The position numbers and the translations under genes were made by a program. The notes under the pieces were generated by a model, which did no database searches, was not told where the DNA came from, and saw only the letters and a list, made by a program, of their open reading frames with translations. A stretch of 64,000 nucleotides of DNA from Gelidibacter salicanalis (GTDB lineage Bacteria > Bacteroidota > Bacteroidia > Flavobacteriales > Flavobacteriaceae): the NCBI RefSeq assembly GCF_016469035.1, contig NZ_JAEHJZ010000035.1, forward strand, positions 43,883 to 107,882, in the 5' to 3' direction. The first letter of the stretch is position 1, and each line of letters opens with the position of its first letter. This document shows, one piece after another, positions 36,906 to 45,556 of the stretch.

Positions 36906-37910
36906 TTACAAATCATAAAATTGATTCATTGCTTTTGTCTGTTCTCGCATTTTTATTTTTAGCTCTTCTGGTTCCAATACCTCAACATCTTGGCCATAGG
37001 ATAAAATCTGCTGAACCAACTCATTGTTCATAATAGTATCAAACCAAACTTGATCTTCTTTATTTTCTTCTTCGAAAAACTCTTCGTAATCCGGTTGAAA
37101 TGGTTTTGTCTTGAAATACTTTTCTCTACCATTGTAAAAACGTAGAACGACTTTCACAACTTCTTCATCTGCTGGTCTTACCACACCCACCATCGTTCTA
37201 AAAAACGTATCCCAGTCCTTATCTGACTCGACATAATCCTTATCTTCAAGAACTTTAAAACCAATCAGCCTTTCATCTAATGGGATACTCCATTGCTGAA
37301 TACTTTTCGAACTATTCAACCCAAATACAAACCACCTTCTGTTGTATTGTTTAAGTATATGTGGATGAAATTCAAAAACCTTCGACTCCTGATATTTGAA
37401 CCCTTTATAACTAATTTGAAGTACTTCCTTTTTCTTAATGGCTAAATAAAGTGGTTTCAGATGTTGAATACCTTTATATTCTTCGTTTTGGTCGTAAAAC
37501 AGGATTTTGGAGATTTCCGTTTCTTGATCTTCATCGTCCTGAAACTTGATCAAAGCTTCGGCCAGTTTATCGTACTTAGGATGATTTTCAAAACGACTTA
37601 ATAACTGCTGCGCGGCATCAATTAAATATTGTTCATGACCCAATAATGGACGTTGTGCAATTGAGAATTTCTGATCGGTATATTTTAAAACACGAATATT
37701 ATCGGGTAATGGTGCGCCAAAACCATTTTCTTTATCTCTAAATACTTTAAGATCATCTCGCAAAGTTCTAGTTGAAATGCCGTCCCCTGGATATAACTCG
37801 GCAATACCCTCATTCACGAAATTCAGTAATTCCTCAAAATTGAAGGACTTATTGCGAAAGCAATAGTCTAGAATATTATATCTTAAATGTGCGTGGGTGC
37901 TGTTGGCCAT
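36906..37910 (-). CDS. WYL-domain transcriptional regulator (BrxR-like)
   Basis: A 334-residue protein: an N-terminal winged helix (about 1-75; TRTLRDDLKVFRDK), a WYL domain (about 150-235; LQISYKGFKYQE, HPHILKQYNRRWFVFGLN) and a WCX C-terminal domain. Such regulators stand at the head of BREX, CBASS and restriction islands and repress them, some responding to a nucleic-acid or nucleotide ligand. It is the first gene of the minus-strand island, 61 bases before the kinase fusion. A 26-bp palindrome upstream is its likely operator. Confidence 0.88.
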   Translation of the reverse strand: MANSTHAHLRYNILDYCFRNKSFNFEELLNFVNEGIAELYPGDGISTRTLRDDLKVFRDKENGFGAPLPDNIRVLKYTDQKFSIAQRPLLGHEQYLIDAAQQLLSRFENHPKYDKLAEALIKFQDDEDQETEISKILFYDQNEEYKGIQHLKPLYLAIKKKEVLQISYKGFKYQESKVFEFHPHILKQYNRRWFVFGLNSSKSIQQWSIPLDERLIGFKVLEDKDYVESDKDWDTFFRTMVGVVRPADEEVVKVVLRFYNGREKYFKTKPFQPDYEEFFEEENKEDQVWFDTIMNNELVQQILSYGQDVEVLEPEELKIKMREQTKAMNQFYDL

Positions 37911-37941
37911 AATAACATTAAAGTCATCACTAAGAAGTTCT

Positions 37942-37955
37942 AAGAAAAGCTTTTC
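37942..37955. promoter_or_regulatory. Perfect palindrome AGAAAAGCTTTTCT upstream of WYL gene
   Basis: A 14-bp palindrome 32 bases upstream of the WYL start, likely near its promoter. It could be a second operator half, or the overlap may be chance in AT-rich DNA. Confidence 0.4.
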
Positions 37956-37976
37956 TAGTCAGTGATTGTATTAATC

Positions 37977-38002
37977 TATAAATATAGAAATCTATATTTA
38001 TA
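37977..38002. promoter_or_regulatory. 26-bp inverted repeat, candidate WYL operator
   Basis: Two perfect 12-bp arms, TATAAATATAGA and TCTATATTTATA, separated by two A bases, about 65 bases upstream of the WYL start. WYL regulators of the BrxR kind bind inverted repeats upstream of their own genes. The sequence is AT-rich, which makes chance palindromes more likely, but 12 paired positions is long. Confidence 0.55.
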
Positions 38003-38263
38003 TAAGATTGAAATTATTGGTATTTGAAGATATGCATAGACCATTAGATTCACACTATTACTTTATGTATCGATTTCTATGGAATCTACACATATCCCAA
38101 TATCGTTGTGTTAGATATAAATACATTATTATATGCAATCACATGGTTAGTCAATGTCACACTTGTGACACCACTTTTGTTCTGTTTTTCCTAACAAACA
38201 TGCTCAAATATAAGAAAATAGTATCCTGTGATAATCATTTAATCCAATTAAAAAAACAATGCT
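38003..38263. other. AT-rich gap between WYL gene and gene fragment
   Basis: No gene supported. A 96-codon plus-strand open frame (38008-38298) has biased composition and no recognisable domain; I take it as chance. Confidence 0.4.
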
Positions 38264-38437
38264 GTTATTACATGATACTTAAGAAAATACAGCTTTAGAA
38301 TCGTCGAAGACAGGAAACAATTTGAGGATATCGACCAAGCAAAGATTGACGAATTCAAAGGTGCTGATGGTAATTCATATGATCATCTATTAACCGCTGG
38401 AAAGTGCGTTCCTTTTTGGACTAACTACAATTTTTGA
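38264..38437 (+). pseudogene. 3' fragment of an unidentified gene
   Basis: A frame opening after a TGA near 38270 reads about 53 codons to a TGA at about 38437, with ordinary protein composition (SFRIVEDRKQFEDIDQ, IDEFKGADGNSYDHLL, CVPFWTNYNF). It has no start codon in a suitable place, so it looks like the tail of a truncated gene at the edge of the island, next to the tRNA. The family is not recognised. Confidence 0.45.
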
Positions 38438-38530
38438 TTAAACTCAACATTGGATTAATCCTTAATCCATTTAATCTGTTACTAATTAACTGCGTTTACT
38501 AACAACCCAAATGTTTATTTAAAAACAACA

Positions 38531-38554
38531 TTATTCTGTACCTATTCTGTACCC
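38531..38554. repeat. Tandem 11-bp repeat TATTCTGTACC beside the tRNA
   Basis: TATTCTGTACC occurs twice back to back just before the tRNA terminator. It could be part of an attachment site for the island, but no second copy at the far side was found by eye. Confidence 0.4.
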
Positions 38555-38562
38555 ATAGCCAT

Positions 38563-38593
38563 AAAAAAAGCCTCTCAATTTCTTGAAAGGCTT
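38563..38593 (-). terminator. Terminator of the tRNA-Met transcript
   Basis: On the minus strand AAGCCTTTCAA and TTGAGAGGCTT pair with one mismatch around a short loop and are followed by seven T (38563-38569). It lies just after the tRNA gene. Confidence 0.85.
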
Positions 38594-38604
38594 GATTTTG
38601 CTAG

Positions 38605-38677
<73 letters not shown>

Positions 38678-38747
38678 ATATAATTAAAGTGATTCTCTTA
38701 GCTTTTAACTTTCGGTTCATAATGCCGACTGTATCATTTTAGGACTG

Positions 38748-38755
38748 CAAATATA
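38748..38755 (-). promoter_or_regulatory. Promoter of tRNA-Met: TATATTTG
   Basis: A perfect TAnnTTTG on the minus strand, with a TTG about 18-19 bases further upstream, directed at the tRNA gene. Confidence 0.65.
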
Positions 38756-38759
38756 AGAG

Positions 38760-39111
38760 CTTTTTTCTAATTACAAAAGTTTTATTCATAAAAACTCCTA
38801 ACAAATTTATGCTCGAAGTTCAACACCTAACTGCGCTAAGGGTAATCTTCTGTGGTTAAGGCCTCAAGCACTACCTATGAATTTATATTTTTATAATCTA
38901 ACGTTTTTATAGTTGGAAGCCTTTCGCTACACTGACCAAAATGGTCCGTTCTTAAAGCAACGTTTAAGCTTGGTCATTTTTACTAATCCTTGTCGCCAAT
39001 AAACACCAAACTCCATTGTTCGACTTTACAAAACCCTCGATGCTTCATACATTATTCCGTTAGAGCTTCAAGTTGTTAAGAAATTTGTCGCCTGTGCCAT
39101 TTGTCAAATTG
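38760..39111. other. Intergenic stretch without a gene
   Basis: No open frame of note. GACCA/TGGTC (about 38936-38950) and a later TTGGTC can form alternative small hairpins. Nothing else is supported. Confidence 0.4.
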
Positions 39112-39642
39112 CTATTTTTTAGACCGTGGTGGATACCCAGATAATACCTTTGCAACGATGGCCTTAAATTGAATCTCTCTAGCCTCGGGGGTGGCAGTCA
39201 CATTGTATTTACTCGTGCTGATGGCTTGCCAAAACAGGCCGGATTTAGTTTCATCAACAAATTCGAAGACAATCTCCCTATTTATTTTGGCCTGTCCTAC
39301 AGGAAGCCCAATCGATACACCACCCCCAACATTTCTTCCGCTCCCGCCAACCCCTACACCTACGTTATTGCGTTGTGCTTCTTGATACTGACTACTCTGA
39401 ATGTTTATGAGAAAATCTGGTGCATCTGACAAACTTAAACCCTGAGCCTGCAAACCGGAATCTAACGCATCTAAAAGTCGCTTAGAATCCAATTCACTCA
39501 TGCCCGTGTCCATAGTCTCGTAATAATTGTAAGTTTTATAAGTGCCAAAATCTGTAGCGCTCTCATAATCATAGTTAACGCGCACCGTTGCACAGGAAAA
39601 CACGACTAAAGAAAGCACCAATAACAAAAGTCCTTTTTTCAT
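39112..39642 (-). CDS. DUF4136 lipoprotein
   Basis: A 176-residue lipoprotein with signal ending FSC (Cys17) and a DUF4136 domain (VNYDYESATDFGTYKTYNYY; LLDALDSGLQAQGLSLSDAPDFLI; a glycine-rich GVGVGGSGRNVGGG loop). Members are periplasmic or outer-membrane lipoproteins of unknown function. It appears to be a single-gene unit. Confidence 0.87.
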   Translation of the reverse strand: MKKGLLLLVLSLVVFSCATVRVNYDYESATDFGTYKTYNYYETMDTGMSELDSKRLLDALDSGLQAQGLSLSDAPDFLINIQSSQYQEAQRNNVGVGVGGSGRNVGGGVSIGLPVGQAKINREIVFEFVDETKSGLFWQAISTSKYNVTATPEAREIQFKAIVAKVLSGYPPRSKK

Positions 39643-39751
39643 GATTTTTATTTTAAAGATACTAAAATTCAGAACGCCATCAAGATTATCACTATCTAAT
39701 GAAGATATACCCTAAAGAGAAATTGGCTTGAAAAAGAAATTTCTAAAAGCG

Positions 39752-40477
39752 TTATTTACTTGGTGGCATTGTCGGTCTGACCTCAATTTTACTTGGCAAG
39801 GTACGCTCGTTCATTTTAACAAGATCAACCACCAATTCCCCTATATCTTCAATTTGAATTTTCCAAGCATCACTACTATCTGGCTCATTCCCATTAAAGT
39901 TGGTCGAAACTGATCCTGGCATTATGGTGCTTACCTTAATGTTGTGTTCTCTCAAATCTAACATCACAGATTGGGTAAAGCCTGTAACTCCAAATTTACT
40001 CGCATTGTAAGCAGAACCTCCAGCAAAAAAATTAGTGCCTGCCAAACTGGAAATGCTTATAAAATACCCTTTAGATTTTTTTAGAGCCTCAACACTCGAT
40101 TTAATGGTATAAAACACTCCGGATAGGTTGGTATCTATAGTTTCTTGCCATTGTTCTGGTGTCAACTTTTCAATAGAGCCAAAGTGACCCAAACCTGCAT
40201 TGGCTACTACAATATCCAGTTGTCCAAATTGTGCCAATACTTGTTTCACGGCATGTTGTTGACTGTCGTATTTTCTAACATCAGCCACAACGCCCAACGC
40301 TTTTGCAGATGATGTAGAAGCGTTTTGAAGATTTTCTGCCGCTTCCTTGGCACGAGTTTCATCTCTACTGGTAATGGCCACATTAACGCCTTCATTCATT
40401 AAACTCAATGCAACACCATAACCTATACCTGTAGTACCACCGGTAATTAAAGCAACTTTATCTTTTAAATTTTTCAT
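39752..40477 (-). CDS. SDR-family NAD(P)-dependent oxidoreductase
   Basis: A 241-residue classical short-chain dehydrogenase: the TGGTTGIGYG nucleotide-binding motif (about residues 13-22), NAG (about 93-95) and the catalytic Ser and YNASK (about 154-158). It resembles 3-oxoacyl-ACP reductase and related sugar or alcohol dehydrogenases. The substrate is not deducible; no pathway partner is adjacent. Confidence 0.9.
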   Translation of the reverse strand: MKNLKDKVALITGGTTGIGYGVALSLMNEGVNVAITSRDETRAKEAAENLQNASTSSAKALGVVADVRKYDSQQHAVKQVLAQFGQLDIVVANAGLGHFGSIEKLTPEQWQETIDTNLSGVFYTIKSSVEALKKSKGYFISISSLAGTNFFAGGSAYNASKFGVTGFTQSVMLDLREHNIKVSTIMPGSVSTNFNGNEPDSSDAWKIQIEDIGELVVDLVKMNERTLPSKIEVRPTMPPSK

Positions 40478-40570
40478 TTTATCTTGGTTTTACCCAAAGT
40501 TACGAAATGAAAAAATGCAGCCTCAGATACAAGTCCTAAAATTGTATTAAAACTTCATTTAAAATGCTAC

Positions 40571-40830
40571 TTATTTTTCTTCTGGCGCTGACTTGTCTAC
40601 TGAATTGGCCAAGGCTGGGAGAAATGATTTCCTGTAGGAATGGCCACAATACCCAAACCTATAATTAAAATGAAGAATGTAAATACTTTACCCCCCACGG
40701 TAATGGGATAAACATCGCCATAACCAACGGTGGTTAAGGTAATTATTGCCCATCATAAACTATCAAAAATGGAGGCGAAATGTTCTGGTTGCGCCTGGTT
40801 TTTTAAATATAAAACTGCGCAATGACAGAT
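40571..40830 (-). pseudogene. Potassium-channel-like pseudogene
   Basis: On the minus strand the frame encodes a pore-helix and selectivity filter ([12 protein letters not shown]) followed by a membrane helix ([19 protein letters not shown]), the signature of an Ion_trans_2 channel. It carries an in-frame TGA just before WAIIT, and a frameshift after IPTG that puts the [14 protein letters not shown] tail in another frame; the N-terminal membrane helices are missing. It is a decayed gene. Confidence 0.8.
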
Positions 40831-40869
40831 GAATTTCCAAATTTTAAGTTTACTATCTATAATGAACAA

Positions 40870-41018
40870 CCTCGACCCAAGGGTACGAGGTATCAAGTAG
40901 AAGCTCCTTTTTTATTTCGACGCAGAGCGTCGGGGAATAAAACCCAAGGATCCCGCTAAAAAGCGGGATTAGTTCAACTAACAATTTTTAATTCATTGCT
41001 TCGCAACTTTTAAAAATT
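40870..41018. repeat. Cluster of intergenic palindromes after obgE
   Basis: Four inverted repeats in about 150 bases: CCTCG/CGAGG (40870-40890), CGACGC/GCGTCG (40918-40932), ATCCCGCT/AGCGGGAT (40950-40969), and CAATTTTTA/TAAAAATTG (about 40979-41018). This looks like a composite intergenic repeat element. One or more may end the obgE message, but no clear T-run follows on the minus strand. Confidence 0.6.
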
Positions 41019-41044
41019 GAGTTTCACTAATTTAAATGTGAGGT

Positions 41045-42043
41045 TTAAACATTCAACATTTTCCAAAGTTTATCTTTTAGCTCTGTAATTCCTTTTTGTG
41101 CAACAGAAGAGATAAACATATATTCGATGGGTAAGGTTTTATCAAGTTCAATTTTAAGCTCTGCTTCAAGTTCAGCATCCAGCATATCGCTTTTAGAAAT
41201 GACCACAAAGCGTTCCTTATCTAACATTTCAGGATTGTAGCGACGCAATTCATCCAACAAAATTTCGTACTGTTTATGGATATCGGGAGCATCCGCTGGT
41301 ACTAAAAATAGAAGTATGGAATTACGCTCAATATGTCTTAAAAAGTAATGTCCAAGCCCCTTGCCTTCTGCAGCTCCCTCAATTATCCCAGGAATATCAG
41401 CCATTACAAAAGATTGAAAATCACGATATTCAACAATCCCTAAATTGGGCTTGAGAGTTGTAAACTCATAATCGGCAATTTTTGGTTTTGCCGAGGTAAT
41501 GACAGATAATAATGTCGATTTTCCTGCATTGGGAAAACCTACAAGACCTACATCGGCTAGGACTTTAAGTTCCAACAGAATGTCGCGTTCAGTTAAAGGA
41601 ATACCCGGTTGTGAGTAGCGTGGCGTTTGGTTTGTTGACGTTTTAAAATGCCAGTTACCTAGCCCGCCTTTTCCACCTTCAACAATGACCTTTTCTTCAC
41701 CGTTTTCAGTGATCTCAAAAATAATATCGTTGGTTTCAAAATCTCTTACTACGGTTCCCAATGGCACATCAATATAAACGTCTTCACCGTCAGCACCTGA
41801 ACTTCTAGAGCCACTACCATGGCCACCATGGCCAGCTCTAATATGTTTTTTAAATTTTAAATGGTATAGTGTCCATTGGTTTTCATTGCCTCTAATAATG
41901 ACATGGCCTCCACGACCACCATCACCACCGTCAGGGCCACCTTTGGTTATGAATTTTTCACGGTGCAAGTGCATAGAGCCTTTACCTCCGTTTCCGGATT
42001 GCACGTTCATTTTTACGTAATCAACAAAATTTCCTTCAGTCAT
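41045..42043 (-). CDS. obgE: Obg GTPase
   Basis: A 332-residue GTPase: the glycine-rich Obg fold (residues about 1-158; [26 protein letters not shown]) and the G domain with GFPNAGKST (G1), DIPGI (G3) and SKSD (G4). It acts on the large ribosomal subunit and in stress control. I use the ATG at 42043; a GTG two codons upstream is open. It lacks the variable C-terminal OCT domain, normal for this phylum. Confidence 0.96.
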   Translation of the reverse strand: MTEGNFVDYVKMNVQSGNGGKGSMHLHREKFITKGGPDGGDGGRGGHVIIRGNENQWTLYHLKFKKHIRAGHGGHGSGSRSSGADGEDVYIDVPLGTVVRDFETNDIIFEITENGEEKVIVEGGKGGLGNWHFKTSTNQTPRYSQPGIPLTERDILLELKVLADVGLVGFPNAGKSTLLSVITSAKPKIADYEFTTLKPNLGIVEYRDFQSFVMADIPGIIEGAAEGKGLGHYFLRHIERNSILLFLVPADAPDIHKQYEILLDELRRYNPEMLDKERFVVISKSDMLDAELEAELKIELDKTLPIEYMFISSVAQKGITELKDKLWKMLNV

Positions 42044-42167
42044 GTTCACTTCCCACTATTGTGGCATTTTATGCAATGCATTGTAACAATTTCTATATAA
42101 AACGCCACAATTCATTATTCAATTAAATTTATAATCCCAAATTAAGGGTGACCAGCTCAGGAATGTA

Positions 42168-43277
42168 CTATAATGAATCAATCACCTTAATCAATCGGTC
42201 TGTAATTTCAGAGATATTACCAACGCCATCAACCCCACAATATTTATCTTGGGCCATATAGTATTCCTTTAAAATGGCTGTCTTTTTGTAGTATTCAGTG
42301 ATACGGTTTCTGATAATTTGTTCATCAGCATCATCAGGTCTACCACTCGTTTTCCCACGCCCTAATAAACGCTCTACCAAAACCTCATCATCAACCTCAA
42401 GAGCAATCATCGCATTAATTTGCGAATCTTTTGCATCCATCAACTTATCCAGAGCTTTTGCTTGGGCATTGGTTCTTGGGAAACCATCAAAAATAAATCC
42501 ATTGGCACCCGCATTTTTTTCAACTTCAGCATTAAGCATATCAATAGTAACTTGATCTGGCACCAACTCCCCTTTATCCATAAAAGATTTGGCAAGCATT
42601 CCTAAAGCCGTTTTATTTTTTATATTATATCTAAACACATCACCTGTGGAAATATGTACGAGGTTATAGGTCTCCTTCAAAAAATTGGCCTGGGTTCCTT
42701 TGCCAGCACCTGGAGGTCCAAATAGGACAAAATTAGTCATGTGTTGTGTGGTTTTTAGTTGATATACTTCAGGCAGATCCCTTCCCAGTCCGTCGTAGTC
42801 CAATCCGTAACCCACAATGAATTTATTAGGAATATCAATACCGATATAATGTAGTTTAAAATCTTTTTTATACGCTTCAGGCTTATGAAATAAGGTTGCG
42901 ATTATTAATTGTTTGACGTTTTCATTTTCGAAAATACGATGGATTTCCTCCAAAGTATTCCCAGAATCAATGATGTCTTCAAGAATTACAACCGTTCTAC
43001 CCGTCAAGTCTTGCGTCAACCCAATCAAACGTTCAATATCCTCAGTAGATTTCACCCCTTCATAGGATGCTAACTTAATAAAGGTAACTTCACAAGGCGT
43101 TGGATATTTCTTCACAAAATCACTCACAAACATGAATGACCCATTTAAGACGCCCACAAATACAGGAACTTCATCTTTTAAATTGGCTGATACTTCATCT
43201 ACCATTCTCTGTATTGCAGCATCAATTTCCTTTTCAGAAATAAACGGCTTAAAATGTAAATCGTGAAGTTTGATCAA
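42168..43277 (-). CDS. hpt-adk: Hypoxanthine phosphoribosyltransferase - adenylate kinase fusion
   Basis: A 369-residue fusion. Residues about 1-178 are a purine phosphoribosyltransferase with the PRPP loop VVILEDIIDSGNT, and residues about 180-369 an adenylate kinase with P-loop GPPGAGKGT, DGFPRT lid-side motif and GRxxxSGRxDD. It joins purine salvage to AMP/ADP interconversion in one chain. The start is a TTG at 43277, since no ATG fits. It is divergent from purK, whose promoter shares the gap. This fusion occurs in other Flavobacteriaceae. Confidence 0.94.
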   Translation of the reverse strand: MIKLHDLHFKPFISEKEIDAAIQRMVDEVSANLKDEVPVFVGVLNGSFMFVSDFVKKYPTPCEVTFIKLASYEGVKSTEDIERLIGLTQDLTGRTVVILEDIIDSGNTLEEIHRIFENENVKQLIIATLFHKPEAYKKDFKLHYIGIDIPNKFIVGYGLDYDGLGRDLPEVYQLKTTQHMTNFVLFGPPGAGKGTQANFLKETYNLVHISTGDVFRYNIKNKTALGMLAKSFMDKGELVPDQVTIDMLNAEVEKNAGANGFIFDGFPRTNAQAKALDKLMDAKDSQINAMIALEVDDEVLVERLLGRGKTSGRPDDADEQIIRNRITEYYKKTAILKEYYMAQDKYCGVDGVGNISEITDRLIKVIDSL

Positions 43278-43299
43278 TGGTTTAGGTTTTTAAAAGATG

Positions 43300-43307
43300 C
43301 AAAGATA
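43300..43307 (-). promoter_or_regulatory. Promoter element TATCTTTG of hpt-adk
   Basis: A perfect TAnnTTTG on the minus strand 22 bases upstream of the TTG start, leaving a very short leader. Confidence 0.55.
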
Positions 43308-43374
43308 CGCTTTTTGATTTAAATTTTACCTCTGAAATTTTGTGATTTGATTTACTGTTTTCAGAGTTTAACCG

Positions 43375-43382
43375 TACTTTTG
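43375..43382 (+). promoter_or_regulatory. Promoter element TACTTTTG of purK
   Basis: A perfect TAnnTTTG on the plus strand about 50 bases upstream of the purK start, back to back with the hpt-adk promoter. Confidence 0.55.
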
Positions 43383-43433
43383 CGTTATTAATGATCTAAA
43401 TTTAACTGATTTTTCTCTGTAAGGACTCTAAAC

Positions 43434-44588
43434 ATGAATTATTTTTCTTCTCAATTTAAACTTGGTATTCTTGGTGGAGGCCAATTGGGCAAAATGTTGC
43501 TTTCAGAAACTCGAAAATTCGATATTTACACCTGCGTTCTTGACCCTAGTGACGAAGCACCCTCAAAAATCGCCTGTAATGAATTTACCAAAGGTGATTT
43601 GATGGATTATGACACGGTGTTCAATTTTGGAAAAAACGTAGATGTCCTTACCATAGAAATTGAGAATGTCAATGTCAACGCTTTGGAAGCTTTAGAGAAA
43701 CTGGGCACAAAAGTATTCCCGTCTTCTCAAACCTTAAGGATTATTCAGAACAAGGCCACCCAAAAATTATTTTATGTAGACCATAAGATCCCAACCGCTG
43801 ATTTTGTACGATTTGCCTATGTATCAGAAATTGAAGACGCTATTGACAATGGCGGACTCCAATTACCGTTTGTGTGGAAAGCAGCCCAGTTCGGGTATGA
43901 CGGCAATGGTGTAAAGGTGGTACGAAGCAAAGCCGACTTAAAGGAATTGCAGGATGGCGAGTGTATTGCAGAAACCATGATTCCGTTTAAAAACGAACTC
44001 GCGGTTATTGTGAGTCGTAATTCAAACGGAGAAGTAAAAACCTATCCTGTGGTAGAAATGGAATTCCATCCTGAAGCCAACCAAGTAGAATATGTTATTT
44101 GCCCGGCAAGAATCAGTTTCAAAGTGGCTAAAAAGGCTCAAGAAACGGCATTAAAAGTATCTGAAGCATTCAATCATATTGGTTTATTGGCGGTAGAAAT
44201 GTTTCAAACTGAAAATGATGACATTTTGGTCAATGAAGTGGCTCCAAGACCACACAATTCAGGACATCATACTATTGAATCTGGTTACACCTCACAATTT
44301 GAACAGCATTTAAGGGCTATTTTAAATCTGCCATTGGGCAAGACAGATCATAAAGTAGCAGGGGTTATGGTGAATTTAGTAGGTGCCGAAGGCTATTCTG
44401 GAGACGTACATTACGAACATATAGATAAAATCATGGCAATGGAAGGTGTAACACCTCATATTTATGGTAAAAAACAAACGCGACCGTTCCGAAAAATGGG
44501 ACACGTCACCATTGTTAATGAAGACTTGAATACGGCTCGAAAAATTGCAGAAGACGTCAAGAATTTAATCAGGGTTATCAGTCTATAA
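43434..44588 (+). CDS. purK: N5-carboxyaminoimidazole ribonucleotide synthase
   Basis: A 384-residue ATP-grasp enzyme (GILGGGQLGKM at residues 10-20; the FVWKAAQFGYDGNGV ATP-grasp loop near 145; NEVAPRPHNSGHHTIE near 265). It carboxylates AIR in purine synthesis and precedes purE on the same strand, the usual pair. Confidence 0.96.
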   Translation: MNYFSSQFKLGILGGGQLGKMLLSETRKFDIYTCVLDPSDEAPSKIACNEFTKGDLMDYDTVFNFGKNVDVLTIEIENVNVNALEALEKLGTKVFPSSQTLRIIQNKATQKLFYVDHKIPTADFVRFAYVSEIEDAIDNGGLQLPFVWKAAQFGYDGNGVKVVRSKADLKELQDGECIAETMIPFKNELAVIVSRNSNGEVKTYPVVEMEFHPEANQVEYVICPARISFKVAKKAQETALKVSEAFNHIGLLAVEMFQTENDDILVNEVAPRPHNSGHHTIESGYTSQFEQHLRAILNLPLGKTDHKVAGVMVNLVGAEGYSGDVHYEHIDKIMAMEGVTPHIYGKKQTRPFRKMGHVTIVNEDLNTARKIAEDVKNLIRVISL

Positions 44589-44879
44589 TGACGCATCAAC
44601 TTATAGCTGAAAATCCAGATTTTAAGTTTTATAATCATTAGTGTCCGACAAAGACTTAAGACCGCTGCGCTGAAAGACATGAGACATAAGACTTGATTCG
44701 CAAACATTTGAAAATTAAGCCCATCTGATTTTCATCTTTAAGCTCAATAACTAAAACGCCCTTTAGGGCTTTAGCAAGGTGATATATTTTTAAATTTCCC
44801 TGACAGCTTGCTGCTGTTAGCAAAATCAAATTGTATAAGATTTTAATCGGACAACAATGTTTTATAATTAAAAAATTTT
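44589..44879. other. purK-purE spacer with small hairpins
   Basis: No gene. CCCTTTAGGG and TTGCT/AGCAA can form short hairpins, and a repetitive GACTTAAGACC / GACATAAGACTT motif is present at about 44654-44694. The two genes are unusually far apart for a purKE operon, so purE may have its own promoter. Confidence 0.4.
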
Positions 44880-45362
44880 ATGAGCAAAATAGGAATCATT
44901 ATGGGAAGCAAAAGCGACATGCCAGTTATGCAAGACGCTATTGATATTTTAAAACAATTCAACATTGATGTTGAAGTGGATATTGTATCAGCTCACAGAA
45001 CCCCTGAAAAATTATTCGATTATGGAAAACATGCACATACACGCGGATTTTCAGTAATTATTGCGGGTGCAGGCGGCGCCGCACATTTACCAGGAATGAT
45101 AGCTTCCTTATCGCCCTTGCCAGTAATTGGGGTTCCTGTAAAAAGCAGCAACTCTATTGATGGCTGGGATTCTGTGCTATCCATTCTTCAAATGCCTGGC
45201 GGGGTCCCTGTAGCTACAGTCGCTTTAAATGGCGCTAAAAACGCGGGCATTTTGGCCGCCCAAATAATAGGAAGCTCTGATGCTCAGGTTCAGGGAAAAA
45301 TTATTGCCTATAAAGAAGATTTAAAAGCTAAGGTCTTAGAATCGGCTAGAGATTTGAAATAG
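44880..45362 (+). CDS. purE: N5-carboxyaminoimidazole ribonucleotide mutase
   Basis: A 160-residue PurE with the GSKSDMPVM phosphate-binding loop at the N terminus, SAHRTP near residue 39, and GAGGAAHLPGM near 66. It moves the carboxyl group made by PurK. Normal length and complete. Confidence 0.96.
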   Translation: MSKIGIIMGSKSDMPVMQDAIDILKQFNIDVEVDIVSAHRTPEKLFDYGKHAHTRGFSVIIAGAGGAAHLPGMIASLSPLPVIGVPVKSSNSIDGWDSVLSILQMPGGVPVATVALNGAKNAGILAAQIIGSSDAQVQGKIIAYKEDLKAKVLESARDLK

Positions 45363-45392
45363 AAACCCCCGACAAAGCCGGGGGTTTCTTGC
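45362..45392 (+). terminator. Terminator after purE
   Basis: GAAACCCCCG and CGGGGGTTTC form a perfect 10-bp stem around a short loop, directly after the purE stop. The T-run is short (TTTCTT). Confidence 0.85.
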
Positions 45393-45556
45393 TATTAATC
45401 AACTAATAGAGGTTTTTTTATAAAACTTCTTTAAAACTATCCGGCAAAGGTAAAATTTATTTTCATTTAGAGCCCTAAAAACCAAGTTAATTATCAGACT
45501 GTCACTGTTTTATTGACAGCCCATTCTCACAAACATTGACCATACAATCCAAATTT

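Noticed and set aside
38008-38298. A 96-codon plus-strand ORF next to the WYL gene
   Set aside because: Rich in Tyr, Cys, His and Ile in the manner of AT-rich noncoding sequence, with no domain; probably chance.
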